A stretch of 64,000 nt of DNA. Origin: Circinella minor (lineage: Eukaryota > Mucoromycota > Mucoromycetes > Mucorales > Lichtheimiaceae). The translations under genes were made by a program, and so were the position numbers. Positions 35,235-47,529 of this stretch are shown here, in pieces. The stretch's first letter is position 1, and each line of letters opens with the position of its first letter. A model generated the notes under the pieces. It saw only the letters and a list, made by a program, of their open reading frames with translations. It was not told where the DNA came from and did not search any database. The stretch lies in NCBI GenBank assembly GCA_016758965.1, contig JAEPRB010000142.1, positions 42,487-106,486 on the forward strand. The letters run 5' to 3'.

Positions 35235-36004
35235 CAGTGATTATTCGTTAAACTGGTACTCAATATATGTGGGCGAGGATTTGTACCGGTTTTAGCGAAT
35301 TAAAACGCAACTGGTACTAATATGTAGAATATAATGGAAGAATAACTATAATTGAATTAAGCTACAGGTATAAGATAAAAAAAATGGATAGTTCATGTAA
35401 TGTAGCTAACTGCTTAATATAGCTTTACTACTATGAGCTAATCTTTTAGCGATAAAAATGATAATTATGTATTCATCAAATAGTGATAATTAACAGAAGA
35501 TTGTATTAATAATGAATTCACTACAAAGTGTGTATTAATATAGACCATGGTTAACAGTTGAATAAATGAGTAAAAGTAAATTGTATCAGCAACATAATAT
35601 TAATTACATATTCAATGATGGTAATAAACAAGTACATGACAAAGTTGAAACGACGTACGTAGGTAGATGAGGAAGAAGAAAAAAAGCGCCCATGTGAAGT
35701 TGGGAAAAACGAGGCACTGTTATCAACAAGATGTTTCATAGCTTTCTCTTGACGACAAGAATGATTTGTGTATTTTTAATTGCTATGAAAACAAAGTACG
35801 TGACCAACTGAAAACAAAGGAATGAGCTGAGATGACGTTAAAGGAAGGCTGTATTACAGATTTTACCAATAAAAAGACTAATATTATAATATATAAAATA
35901 AAATAATACTATTATAAGCCCGGTAAATATTTAGGGAAAGCTCACAAGATACTAGTTTAGCGAAATGCCCATTTAACGAGTACCGGTTTAACGAATAATT
36001 ACTT
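35235..36004. mobile_element. 770-bp non-autonomous TA-flanked element (GTTTAACGA family), full length
   Basis: Left end CAGTGATTATTCGTTAAACT and right end TTTAACGAATAATTACTT are inverted repeats of ~27 bases, with subterminal repeats of GTACCGGTTT and TTTAGCGAA. TA flanks both ends (35233-35234, 36005-36006). No coding capacity. A truncated copy is at 27345-27981 and a solo end at 46106-46195. Confidence 0.75.
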
Positions 36005-36594
36005 TACAATAAAATTATCATAACCACCAAATATAAAAAAAAAGTTTAGTAACCAGACTATTGATGTCACTGTTACTATATTACTACTTTTACCGACCAC
36101 CAACCCTAACCTCCAACATAATCCCACCCTCCTTTCCAAAATCTTGTATCATAAACTTAAACTGTAGGTATGTAACAAGCAATTTGTAAGGACAAATTTT
36201 TCGTAGCAAATAAAAAAAAAAGGGAAATGGTGTTTTAAAACAAAACAATATACAGGCAGATAGAATCATTAAAGAAAAGCAATACCATTATGTACGTATG
36301 ATAAAAATAAAGTTTATAATGAAAGAACGATTTATTATTATAATTATCATAAAGAGAGATAATTTTATATGATTAATTATAGTATGGTATTTCTATAAGC
36401 TATTTCAAATTCTCTTTGCCATTTTTACTAGGAGAAATATATAATCAACGGTCGGAAGAAAAATATTGGCTTATTTAAACAAGAGCTATACAACAGTGAA
36501 GAATAAGTAAGTTAATTATATGCCACACAAATTATTAATGTCAAAAATTTTTAATTACTATCTGTAGGTACAAAAAGAAAGAACGTACCGACAA

Positions 36595-36855
36595 TTAAAG
36601 ATTTACAAGAATTTCACCAAGAGCTATGTAAATTACATCGAGAATATCTTTAAGACTGCTATTCGACCTCAGGAGGTAGAAAATAAGTTCTCTAACAATT
36701 CCATCAAGGATGTTAAGGTCGGTATTGACATTGACATCACCACCGATAACAGCAGCAGATTGTTTCTTTTCATTTTCTTCAGTAGGGATAGCTTGGGCAA
36801 CACAGAAGGTCAAAGTCACGAAGAAGAAAAGGAAAATACAGATACGTTGCATCAT
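36595..36855 (-). CDS. Small secreted protein, third member of the local signal-peptide cluster
   Basis: 86 residues. Signal peptide MMQRICIFLFFFVTLTFCVAQA followed by IPTEENEKKQS and a hydrophobic/acidic mature part with Asn-Asp-Leu-rich stretches (DVNVNTDLNILDGIVREL). Size, orientation, N-terminal layout and TATA distance resemble the two duplicated peptides, but mature sequences do not align clearly, so common origin is only suggested. No Kex2 KR site is evident; KK is present. Confidence 0.6.
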   Translation of the reverse strand: MMQRICIFLFFFVTLTFCVAQAIPTEENEKKQSAAVIGGDVNVNTDLNILDGIVRELIFYLLRSNSSLKDILDVIYIALGEILVNL

Positions 36856-36959
36856 GATTGTAAAATAAGGAAGTTTAAAGAATAAAAGAGAACTGAGTAA
36901 AAACTGTTGTTGTTGTAAATTGATGATAATAATTTTTTAAAAGTCGTAAAAACGTTTGT

Positions 36960-36968
36960 TCTTTTATA
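36960..36968 (-). promoter_or_regulatory. TATA box of third secreted protein gene
   Basis: ATATAAAAG on the minus strand, about 105 bases before the start codon, the same geometry as the paralog promoters. Confidence 0.45.
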
Positions 36969-39900
36969 TCTTTTTTTGTTCTATAAAGCGTTCAAAGTAA
37001 AATTTTTTAAGCAAGTTGTTATTATTTAGGTGAGTTGATAACTAACTAATGATTTATAATATGTAACGATAGTTGTAGCGATGTATATAGAATTGACCAT
37101 ATTCTCCAAATTTAACGAAAGGAAAATAATATTACGTTAAAAAAAATAATTATAATTATAACGGTATAATGAGAAAAATGAAATATTAAATGGAGCCAAG
37201 TAAAGCACAGATGTTTTTGATCGACCACACAGACTGGGGGTTCCCTCATTTTTTTTTCGACGAGTTTTTGGAATAATATTAATTCATGACCGGTATGTTT
37301 TTTAGACATAATATTTTAATATGTCCGTTGTATTACTTATTTCCAAAGGTTGTAAAGATATAGACAGCAATATTTTGTTTTATTATCTCTTAATGAATGG
37401 AGAAGAGGGGGGGGGAAGAGTGGCGGAATATTTTATCTTAAAACTTGGGTATTTCAAAGGAATGTTTTCTTTATTTCTCTTTTTACAATTTTAAAAAAAC
37501 AATAATAATATTTATTTATTTATTTTTTTAAAAAAAGTCAACAGAAAATCATTTGTATATATTACTTTTCAAACATTTTTCTTTACCATGACTGAATTAA
37601 AGAAAAATACGAGGGCAAGAAGTTTTATAGATAATTTTAGAAAAAAAAAATTCGATATTCCATTCAATGTTATCATTTAAAAAATTCATATGATTTTTTT
37701 TTTTGGTTGAAAAAGGTCTTTGAATCAACCACCAAAGATATTTTGTTATTCATTTACTTTAGTGATGCGTTGCTGGTTATAGTTTGATCTATGCATAAAA
37801 TTATAAAAAAGACCAGGAATTTATTTTTACCCCTGAAAATCGATTGTAAAACTATAGATGTGAAGATCAACGGGTTATGTTGTCATGATAGTTGTACACA
37901 GTCAACCCCCCCGGATTTTGCACACTTATATTTCTTTGTTGCAGAATTGAAGACGCGCAACAAGAGAGAATTAAAATACAGCATGTCATCAATTAGTAAG
38001 TACGCAGATTTATTATTATTATTATTATTGAGCAATTTTCTACCGTTATTTATTTTTCACGGTACTAATAAAAAAAAAAGAAAAAAAGATAACAATTTTT
38101 TTGAGGGTGTCATTCTTAACAAAAACATATCATGAAATGAAGATGTATAAAGAAAATAACCGATTTTTATCAACGTCATAATTAAAAATATGATAAATAA
38201 AGATACCTACGTACGTATCTATGAATACCATTTTTTTCACACGAAATAATGACTTTATGTATATACGAAATATTATAATAAATGCTTAGGTAAATAATGC
38301 TTTTACTTAGGTACGTACGTGGTCGATTTTTGATTCGAGCAAAAAAAAAAAATTGACATTAATCTGTTGATAACTACAAGTTGTATGTCTATACAAACTT
38401 TGCAGATCAAGAAAAAAAAGTAGTGCCACACACACAACTTTACTTTTTGCTATAAAGTAAATATGCTTTAAAACTGCTTGTAATAAATGATAAGTGGTTG
38501 CCATAGAAATGGGTGTGTGTAGGGAATAACACCATCTTGGTAAGTTCATAATAAAATAGTAAGATTCTTGAGTTACTACCTATGAGACAAAGAATAATTA
38601 TTGATAAAAAACGATGGTGTTATTGTTGATGCAATGTAAGCAAAACTAGAGCTTCCGATTGGAAATAAACCACCTGTTCTTGTTTATGCAGCATAAAAAA
38701 TGTATTCCAATGAGCTATGTTTATCGCCCAATGATACTTTTCGAAAATGTTACAATCATACCATCCTATACTCGACTCTTTTGATTTTGTATACAAATCA
38801 CAGCTGTACGTACGTATCTTGATGGAAACCAAAAAAAAAAAAGTAATAGATGTAGTTTTTTTATGTAGCATCTGCTGTTCACAAGCAAGATTTTTGTAGT
38901 TGTGCGAACACATAAATTTTTATTCGCCATAAATATTCAAGTGCAAATACTTGAATCTTTTTGAAAATACGTAAATCAGCTTTCCTATGGAGAAATTTTG
39001 CTTGTGAAGAGCCATCGTTCATTTTTTTTTTTTTTGATACATAAACGTTGTCAAAATATAATATAGATTAACTAAAAATACACAGATTTTACCATAAAAA
39101 AATTACAAACATGCTCATCGCCGGAGTTTTTTTCTGCTTTACTTCCATCGTTAACATCCTATATTACAGCTATTCTTCGGAGACAATGGATTTATTTTTG
39201 TAAAAGTAAAATTCATTGACCTAATTGTGTGTGTGTTATGTAAATTAATTAAGTAATAAATGTTAAAAAAAATGAAGTCAAATAGTTAGTAAAAATGATA
39301 TTACGTAGTACTGTAGTTTACTAATTTATGTTGCTCTTTTTCAAAATGGATTTTTCGGAGGTGTAACGATCTCTTTTGTGGTACGTAACGCCATTACCGG
39401 TGGGTTTGGCCCAAGTGAAGAACTGTGGAGGCTATTATATTGTGAAAATCTATAGTTGAAATTCAGAACGTGTAAATAAAGATGCGATTAAAAGTGATGT
39501 GATAGCGCCAACAATAAGCTTGTTGGGGACAATGATAAGAATACAACAGCAACAAAAAGGGCATCTGGGTAATTATATGTTCGAAACAAGAGATTAAAAT
39601 AAATACGTAAGAAAAGTTAACATTGATTTCTGGGCAAAGTGAATTAAAAAAAAAGACTATCTGCATACAAAAAGCTTTAAAGATTATGAGACTTACGTTA
39701 TTACATAATTAATACGTAATGATATTTATTCAACATTACATATTTACTTTTAATGATAATATAAAATAAGTAAAGTATTCAAATTCTCCTTCATCGAAAA
39801 ATTTACATTCGTCATTTATTTTGTGTCTTCTCACGATTGATAACTTTCTATACACACATAAACTCATGCATACATACAAATGAGCATTCTGTTGTCGTTT

Positions 39901-40516
39901 GACTTTCTCTTCTACATTGCTCCTTCCTTTGTAACAGTAGGATTTTTTCATGAGTACGTAACAATGAAACTATTAATTTCTCAACTCCAAAAATTATATC
40001 TTCAATATATATGCGTATCAAATTCATAACGTAGACAGTTTTCTTTTTAAGTAATTATTTTGTTTCCCATGTTCTACCATTGAATGTTATGTCCATTATT
40101 AACATTATTAAAAAAAATCTCAAAACATTTATTACGTAAAGCAACAATAATATTATAAATTCTTAAAATAGAATACAGTATATACACATGTAACATCGAC
40201 CAAATACTGTATACAAACAGATTATTACTACTTATATACTACTACTACTGCTACGTACTACTCTACAATTTTTGAATATTCTTGGAGCAACTTTTATAGA
40301 GTACGTAATAAAAAAAAGCACTTAAAAACCAAATGAAATATCTGCAACTCTCTATCAAAAAGAGTAATTGTGTCATCACAAATAATATATATTAGGTATT
40401 CCTATTTGAATTGTATAATTTGAAATACAAACTTCTTTTTTACGTACTAATAAAAGAAACAGTCAGAACGTCAAAAACAATAGGATGATCATATAGCTCT
40501 ATTATTGTTATTATTA
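36969..40516. other. Long AT-rich gene-poor region with one solo MITE end
   Basis: At 37899-37926 the sequence CAGTCAACCCCCCCGGATTT, followed by TGCACAC, resembles the left end of the MITE at 29068. Otherwise only homopolymers, TACGTA words (near 38,212, 38,313 and 38,808) and short chance ORFs. Confidence 0.45.
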
Positions 40517-40772
40517 CAGGATTTTGAATACATTTCCGGACACAACCCACATTTTTTTTCGCTTATAAGAGCAATTTGTTTTGCTTATGAGGTCCAAGAA
40601 ATTCACTTTAGAAGATTAGAGATTTATACAAATGATAGAGGAAGTTTTTCGCGATTGATATCAATTTTTTTTTGCTACACCTCTTTTATGGAATTAACCA
40701 AGTGCTCAAAAGCAACAACCATCATAAGCGGAATAATTGAAAGTTGTGTCCGGAAATTAATTCAAAATCCTG
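40517..40772. mobile_element. 256-bp TA-flanked inverted-repeat element (CAGGATTTTG family), copy 1
   Basis: Left end CAGGATTTTGAATACATTTC then CGGACACAACCC; right end is the near-perfect reverse complement finishing CAAAATCCTG. TA flanks both ends. It contains the TTCGCTTATAAG motif shared with copy 2 at 62224-62592. The 107-codon ORF inside is not a recognisable protein. Confidence 0.75.
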
Positions 40773-41220
40773 TATTATTATTATTTTTATTAACGATTTA
40801 TGCATATAAAACATTAATGCATCATTAATACGTATCATTATAAGAACTGAGAGAATAATAAAAATAAGAAGTACCCATTTTTTTTAATATTAAAACTACT
40901 ACGTACGTAGATTAAATAAGGTAATAAAAGGGAAAAGAGGGATGGTACACCACCTGTATTATATTAAGTTCTGTGATTACATTCTAACGAGGATATGCTA
41001 AATGAGTTCAATTGCTTTACTGTATACTTGAGACATAACCCATCATTCATAACAAATGCCTACGACGAATCTCATTTGTGCTTCTTGGTATTAATAGCTT
41101 TTTTTTGTAGCGAAAAAAAGGATTACGTATTAATTATCAAAATGAAAAGCATATCATATATACACAACTGTGGTAGGATTTCAGCATTCTTTTTCATTCA
41201 AAGCGCATTACGTATAACAC

Positions 41221-41252
<32 letters not shown>

Positions 41253-41567
41253 TAAACAAAGATACTTTACTATGTGCTTTTTGTTTTTTATACACATCTT
41301 TGATGTAGCGGCAAATACAATGCAGTGTTGAGATATTGAATACTGTATTTTCTTAGGTAAAAAGGCTAACTATCAATGACACATAATATAATATTACAAT
41401 TAAGATTAAAATTCGTTCAAACCACGGCTGCTTCTCAGAATATATCATGTACTGGATAGTATATACCTTCTATACGAACAGCTAAAGTGGCATACTTATC
41501 AGATCTTGGTCAACGCACACTTCGATGAAAATAAATTTGGGTTTCATTCATACTATACAAAATAATT
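40773..41567. other. Intergenic DNA with (AAT)n
   Basis: (AAT)n microsatellite at about 41,221-41,253. No gene recognised. Confidence 0.5.
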
Positions 41568-42273
41568 CACCACGGCTAAAAAATGCATGGAATTGCTTAA
41601 TTCTCTATGAATATGAATTATGGGTTATGAAATATCATGCTTCTCTATGAATATGCATGAAAAAAAGACAATCATTCATTTTCATGGAAATAAATCCATG
41701 AATCTCTATTACAAAACTTAATGAATCTGAGTGACAATGTATGACTCTGAATGATATATGAATCTGCATAAAATTGAACAAATATCTATGAAAAGATATC
41801 TATGATTATGAATGAAAATGCATGCTTTGTAAATATGAGTGATAATCTACGTATGAAATCGCATACTTATACTTCGTGAAACCATAATCGTTTGACGAGA
41901 AGTAGTATTCCCACGCACTTCTTTTACTACTTTTCTCATTATCTCATATAGTTAATGACCCACAAAAATAAAATTTTATTATTCAAAGTGCCTATCATAA
42001 TATAATAGAACTGGTTTCAACCATGTTATAGCTACGGTATAATGTATATGTTCATAAAGTAAAATATATATTATTCGAAAACTAGGTGCTGAAAATCCAC
42101 GAATCTGCATGAATCTGTATATAAATAGGTAATGGATATGACTGAATATCTATGATTCGGCATAGATCTATGAATCTCCATGAAGTGACACGTTTCATAG
42201 AGATTCATCGCATTAGTGATCATGCAGATCCATGGAAATCCATTCATTTTTATTACTTATTTTAGCCGTGGTG
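41568..42273. mobile_element. 706-bp CACCACGGCTAAAA element, copy 1
   Basis: Begins CACCACGGCTAAAA and ends TTTTAGCCGTGGTG. The interior is filled with short direct and inverted copies of ATGAATCT / CTATGAATATGAAT. Nearly identical to copy 2 at 58583-59284. No ORF, no evident target duplication. Confidence 0.8.
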
Positions 42274-43125
42274 TAAAGTAGAATCGAATATAACCGGTAT
42301 CGTTCATCTTTTATTCCTATTTTTTTTTTTGAAATGTTCGGTTATTCATGAGTGAGATAAACTAGCATACGTAATAATCTATAATTATGATTAATACCAC
42401 ATATTCTATAAAATAAAAAGTATACAGTAATATATTCATCCAATGCTTTATATGTTTTAGAATCATTCTGTATTTTTTCCGATGACTTAAAAATTCATTT
42501 CCAATTAAAGTTGATGAAGTACGTATTCATTTGATAATAAAGCTTAATTTCAGTGCAATAGCTCAAATCAAGAGGGTTATGACCCATTTTCAGCCTGACG
42601 AGCCAATTTAATTTTCAGTAAATCAAAAACTATTCTTATGTAACCAAATTATACAACTATATGTTTGATGACAAAGGCAATATCAATATCAAATACTTCA
42701 TCTTGTTATTATTTTAAAAATATAAGGGTTTCTTTTCGACCATAGATAGATCGACTTTCCTTGAGAATACAATCAAACGATTCAGGGGCCACCTACTTTC
42801 TTTAAATCTACGTAAATTGCCTCAAGGAGATTATTGTTGTGAAGAAAAAAATTGGGCGATTCTTTATCAGACAGCATGGCTTTCATTTTTTTAATACATT
42901 TTGGTCTCCTGTTGAGATGAAATATGATAAAGTGAAATGTACAAGATGATATTGAAAAGTTACACCCTACCTTGAGCGAAGCTAAAGGAGTGTGGACACA
43001 ACAACACAGATCCTTCCACTCTGGCGACGTGTTGAATTTAGCTTGATTTGTTTAAAAATTCTAACTCAGTCTTTAGGAACCTCAAACCAAATTTTTCTCT
43101 CCAAAACGTTGACTTGATTACACTA
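42274..43125. other. Intergenic DNA, mixed composition
   Basis: Somewhat less AT-rich from about 42,740. No protein recognised. Confidence 0.4.
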
Positions 43126-43449
43126 TTCTCCTTGTTCGTGTTCCACGAGGTGATGCAACTTGGCATGCGCATTCCTTTCAATACAACAGTATGTTAGTGT
43201 GCGAGCTCCTTGCTAAGCTTACCTGCCTTGGTGTGGCGAACTTGACCCAATCCGGCAAAAATGCTGCTGCGGGTTTGAGAATGTATTGAATTAGGACTTG
43301 CTGTACAAATCAATGTTTTCTTTGGTAGGCTGTCATTATATAAGGTGATGTAAACAAAATCAAATATTTTTTTTTATATATCATAAAACGAACAAAAGAA
43401 AAAAAAAAGATTATCTCACAAATCTCTTTATTAAAACAGGATCAAAACA
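43126..43449 (+). repeat. Direct repeat unit 1 (about 323 bp, period 415)
   Basis: Nearly identical to 43541-43862. GC-richer, coding-like first half (contains the frame seen in unit 2). Differences: a few substitutions and one-base indels in A/T runs. Confidence 0.8.
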
Positions 43450-43540
43450 TTCGAGGTAACGATTCTGTTATACAACTTGTCTTGCACACAGCCTATCCAA
43501 GACGTTGACTTGTAAGTTTTGGCTTTATTTGATTACGATA

Positions 43541-43862
43541 TTCTCCTTGTTCGTGTTCCACGAGGTGATGCAACTTGGCATGCGCATTCCTTTCAATACA
43601 ACAGTATGTTAGTGTGCGAGCTCCTTGCTAAGCTTACCTGCCTTGGTGTGGCGAACCTGACCCAATCCGGCAAAAAATGCTGCTGCGGGTTTGAGAATGT
43701 ATTGAATTAAGACTTGCTGTACAAATCAATGTTTTCTTTGGTAGGCTGTCATTATATAAGGTGATGTAAACAAAATCAAATATTTTTTTTATATATCATA
43801 AAACGAACAAAAGAAAAAAAAAGATTATCTCACAAATCTCTTTATTAAAACAGGATCAAACA
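43541..43862 (+). repeat. Direct repeat unit 2, with open frame of unknown family
   Basis: Second copy of 43126-43449. The frame 43519-43710 reads LLVRVPRGDATWHAHSFQYN and then VCELLAKLTCLGVANL; composition looks coding, but no family is recognised. The unit 1 frame differs by a one-base run-length change, suggesting decay. Confidence 0.75.
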
Positions 43863-44517
43863 TCCATACTACTGCTCAAGAACAAGAAGCTGGATTGTTT
43901 TTTTTTTGTATGGAATCAAATTAGAACGGGGAAATTATATCACACGCAAGTCGCCATTGATTAAGTGGTCAAAGGATTGGGAATCCCGACACGTCAAAAG
44001 AAATAAAAATACATGTAGAGAAACTTTTTTTTTATTCAATATAAAACTAACAAACCCTTCCTTGCTTCGCTCTGGGTCATTCAACGGATTGCGTCGCAAA
44101 GGGGGTGGGGGAAGAGAGATCCATCCGCCTTGCCGGTAATTTTAATATAATAGATATACTATGGATATTTATTACTATATCAGGAATACAATGTTATAGA
44201 AGAAATCTATAGAATCAATTGGAATAAGATAGGAGTGTTTTGATCGTAAAAAAAACAATAATATGTTTATCATAGCAATGCTAAATAAATCTTAAAAAAT
44301 GGGGAAAAGAGGGAAGGCTGTGGATGAGGTTAAGAGCGAATGCGTCCATGACTTGCTTTTTATTCGTGATTCATGTAGTTTTAAACAATAAGATAGAGGA
44401 GAAGTGAAATCAGTACACAGGATCACAAGCGATACGCGAATCATGATCTACTTTTTTTTTTTTTACCTAAATACTCCTCGAAAGAGAGTGCCGTTATAGC
44501 GTGGAACGATATGCTCA
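43863..44517. other. Intergenic DNA
   Basis: A GC-richer patch at about 43,915-44,140 with a short ORF (43906-44139) that I cannot assign; otherwise AT-rich. Confidence 0.35.
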
Positions 44518-44708
44518 TCAGCTAAACGTTTTTTCCACAGCCTCCCATTCCATAATGCCATCCTAAAAAGACCCTAATGCATGATAATTTTAAAAAGAAA
44601 GCTGTAGTCAAATTTTCACCCCCTATTGCTACCATCATTATTACTTACATAAAGTGTTGTGAGAAGCTCAAAGTACTTAATCCTATCTTGTAGTTTTGGT
44701 CGACCCAT
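44518..44708 (-). pseudogene. Two-exon gene remnant, unknown family
   Basis: Exon 44649-44708 reads MGRPKLQDRIKYFELLTTLY and ends at a GTAAGT donor. After an acceptor at 44563-44564 exon 2 continues DGIMEWEAVEKTFS to a TGA stop at 44518. A one-base shift past the stop reopens ADEHIVPRYNGTLFRGVF to about 44,466, so this looks like the broken start of a longer gene, perhaps element-derived. Confidence 0.35.
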
Positions 44709-44892
44709 TATTTGGGATAGTTACATGATCTCAATTCATTTCTTTTCCACGTGTGTTTAACATTCATGCTTGTTTCAGTAAGTGTCATGACATTTTTTGA
44801 TTATGTGAATAGAAAAAACCTTCATTGATTTGAATGTTTGTACAGAGGCTTGTTTATATTTAAACAAGGGGGGGGAGCAGGAGAAACTGTAG

Positions 44893-44932
44893 CCCATTCC
44901 ATTGGTTTTTATAGTATCACCAATGGAATGGG
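44893..44932. repeat. Perfect 14-bp inverted repeat
   Basis: CCCATTCCATTGGT (44893-44906) and its exact reverse complement (44919-44932) with a 12-base loop. No T run follows; not a terminator in a fungal nuclear context. Confidence 0.5.
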
Positions 44933-46105
44933 AGACATTTTCTCACTGTCCTCACCTCTTAAAATAAATATCTATATTATTAAAAAAAATTTATTAGTAA
45001 AGATAACTTTTACTACTACACAGAAAAAGAGGAAATAGGACTGAGTAGATAAAAAAAAAAGGTACTATAATATAGCCTTGAACATACCTGCTTATTAGGT
45101 GTGAAGCACCTTTCGAGGTTCAAGGGGAGGGGGTAAAACCTCTTGCGACGACAACTGCTAAATGACCTATAGCGAAACGAGACAGGACAGTTGGAAAAAT
45201 GTTAAAATACAACTCTTTTTTTTTTTCTAGTAGATATAATTCATCATTCCCTTCATACACGTATTACCTTGACGATCCTACTATAACTATTTCTGTATCA
45301 CTTGTGGACCGCATTTTACCCAAAGCATCCATAAAATGTCGTGACGTTCAAACCAAAAAAAAAAAATTGAGATCATGATCCAACAATACCGATATGATTT
45401 TGAGTGTTTGCCATTGTCAAACTCACAACCACGAGAATGAAAATACGTGGTTTTTTTTTTTTTTTTTGCTAATGCAAAAGAGTTCTCCACAGAACACCAT
45501 TTTTCAACAAAGAAACGAGGCGTTCATGGTGGTTTGTATAATGGAATAACCATCCTGACATTGTATATGGAAGTTCCAGAGTACATATTTCATCGTACTG
45601 ACCAAAATAACAGCTCCTTTATTATTATCACTAAATGGTCGTTTCCAAAGATTCAAAGGAAAATCGATACATTTCCATGTTGTTCGATACGTCATACATA
45701 TCATCAAGCAAACCATCCTTTTTTTAAAAGAGTAGTTTTTTTTTTTTTTTTTTTTTTTTGTCGTTCGGTTTTTCTTTTGCTCTTGATAATAAAATGTTGT
45801 TGTTGCATCGTCCACCATAACAAAGATTTACTTGTTGCCAATGGGACGTATTCAATATGTGGAGTTTGTTAGTTTAGGTTTATGCGGGCTATTCATGTTA
45901 CGTGACGGTGTATTAATGACATATTGGTTTTTTCCATGTATCAATGTTAATTGATTCTATATATACATAAATTATATATCACACAAAAAAAAAATGAGTC
46001 AGCTATTTAACTATTCTACTGTTTATTTAAGATAGAAAGCTATAAAATAAACCATACTCATAAAATGATTTGATTTGGTTTGGTTTATGATTGAAACCAG
46101 TAACT
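44933..46105. other. Gene-poor DNA with unrecognised ORFs
   Basis: Overlapping ORFs on both strands around 45,290-45,870 include coding-like pieces (for example VHGGLYNGITILTLYMEVPE on the plus strand) interrupted by poly-T. No family recognised. Confidence 0.35.
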
Positions 46106-46195
46106 TTAAGTATGTGAGGATCTGTACCGGTTTAGCGACATACGCGTTTAACGAGTACCCAGTTGAATGAAAAATAAAATAAAATTACTGTCCTT
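46106..46195 (+). mobile_element. Solo end of the GTTTAACGA-family element
   Basis: Contains GTACCGGTTTAGCGACATAC and TTTAACGAGTACCC, then AAAATTACTG, matching the right terminal region of the 770-bp element; TACTG rather than a clear TA flank. Confidence 0.45.
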
Positions 46196-47529
46196 ATTTT
46201 TTTTTTGAGGTTGAGTAAAGTACTGTTAATGAGGAGCATGATTTAGTAGTTAATCCAAAAAAACAAAAAAAAACCACCCCCATCTTAAATAACACATGGG
46301 TGTATATATATACCTTTGGTGGTGATTGGTGTATCACTTGTGTTTTTCTTTTCAACCATGCAAAGTTTCTTATATCATTTCAAAAGTTGACTACAGTTCA
46401 AGTAATGAAATTAAATATGTACAAAGAGTTGAAGAAATAGGTGAGAGGGAAAAAAATAAAACTTGACTTTATCAAGTGGGAACTTCTGGGGTTAAAAATT
46501 TACAACTTGTTAAGTATATGAATCAACCCTGCTTCATTTCAAAATCTGTGTCCTCTTTCCCCCCCCCCAAAAAAAAAATAAAAAATGATGAGCTCATAGG
46601 CTTAGTGTTGTATTGGCCCCCTTCCCTCCTTTCCCCCATCTTACTTTTTTTTAAAACGAAACGTATTATTTAATAATAATATATTTCATGCGAATAACTG
46701 ATTAGAAAATAATATAAAAATAGCGAATTGGGAAATGGTGTGACATTTGTACGACATGAAGAAAAAGAAAACCATTTTTGGGATGTCAAAAATGCCTTCT
46801 TCAACTTACCATTGAAAAAAAAAAAGTCAAGTTCCATCACGATATAAACTTTTCTTTTTATTATAAAACACAATGCATATTATCTAAATAAGATCAAGGT
46901 TTTTTTTTTTTTTTTTAGTGTTTTAAATAAAAAGGGGTTATTCACTAAATAAAGCGAATATGAAATAAGTAGAATAGGAACCCATTGTTCAAAATCGGAA
47001 AGCTAAAGAGCAAATGATTTCTCTCCCACTTTTTTTTATTTATTGTGTTACAAAAAAAAAAAAAAAAATGGAACTCTTTTCTCTCCAATCATACTTTATT
47101 ATTATTCTAGTTTTAAACAGAATAGAATATATATATATATATTTGACAGCCAAAGAAGAACCATCATCATCATTCCTATCAATCTTATTATTATTATTAT
47201 TTATTATTTATTATTTTGAAATATAGACTGAATACTTTTACCTCGAGCCCAAAAAAAAAAATTAAATGGGTGGATTTTTCGCACCCTAATATATAATTTT
47301 TTTTAAAGCACAGAAAAGTTGGGGTAAAATTATTAGACTTTATTTTTCGCCCTCTTTTTTTTTTTTTTTTCTTTCTCACTCTCTCTCTCTTTTTTTTTTT
47401 AAAAAAAAAACCAACCCTACATTCCCCCCCATTCACACACACACACACACACACACATACACACACCTTTCTTTTATTAATTCATATATAACTTTTTAAT
47501 TTTTTATATTTATATTTACAAGAAAACAA
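46196..47529. other. Intergenic region and 5' flank of BEM46
   Basis: Homopolymers, a (CA)n run at about 47,434-47,457 and CT-rich stretches shortly before the BEM46 start. No other gene. Confidence 0.5.

Noticed and set aside
37908..37926. C-run and GGATTTTGCACAC as a regulatory site
   Set aside because: Better explained as a solo end of the 29068-type MITE.
47434..47466. ORF with repeated Cys-Val
   Set aside because: Translation of a (CA)n microsatellite.
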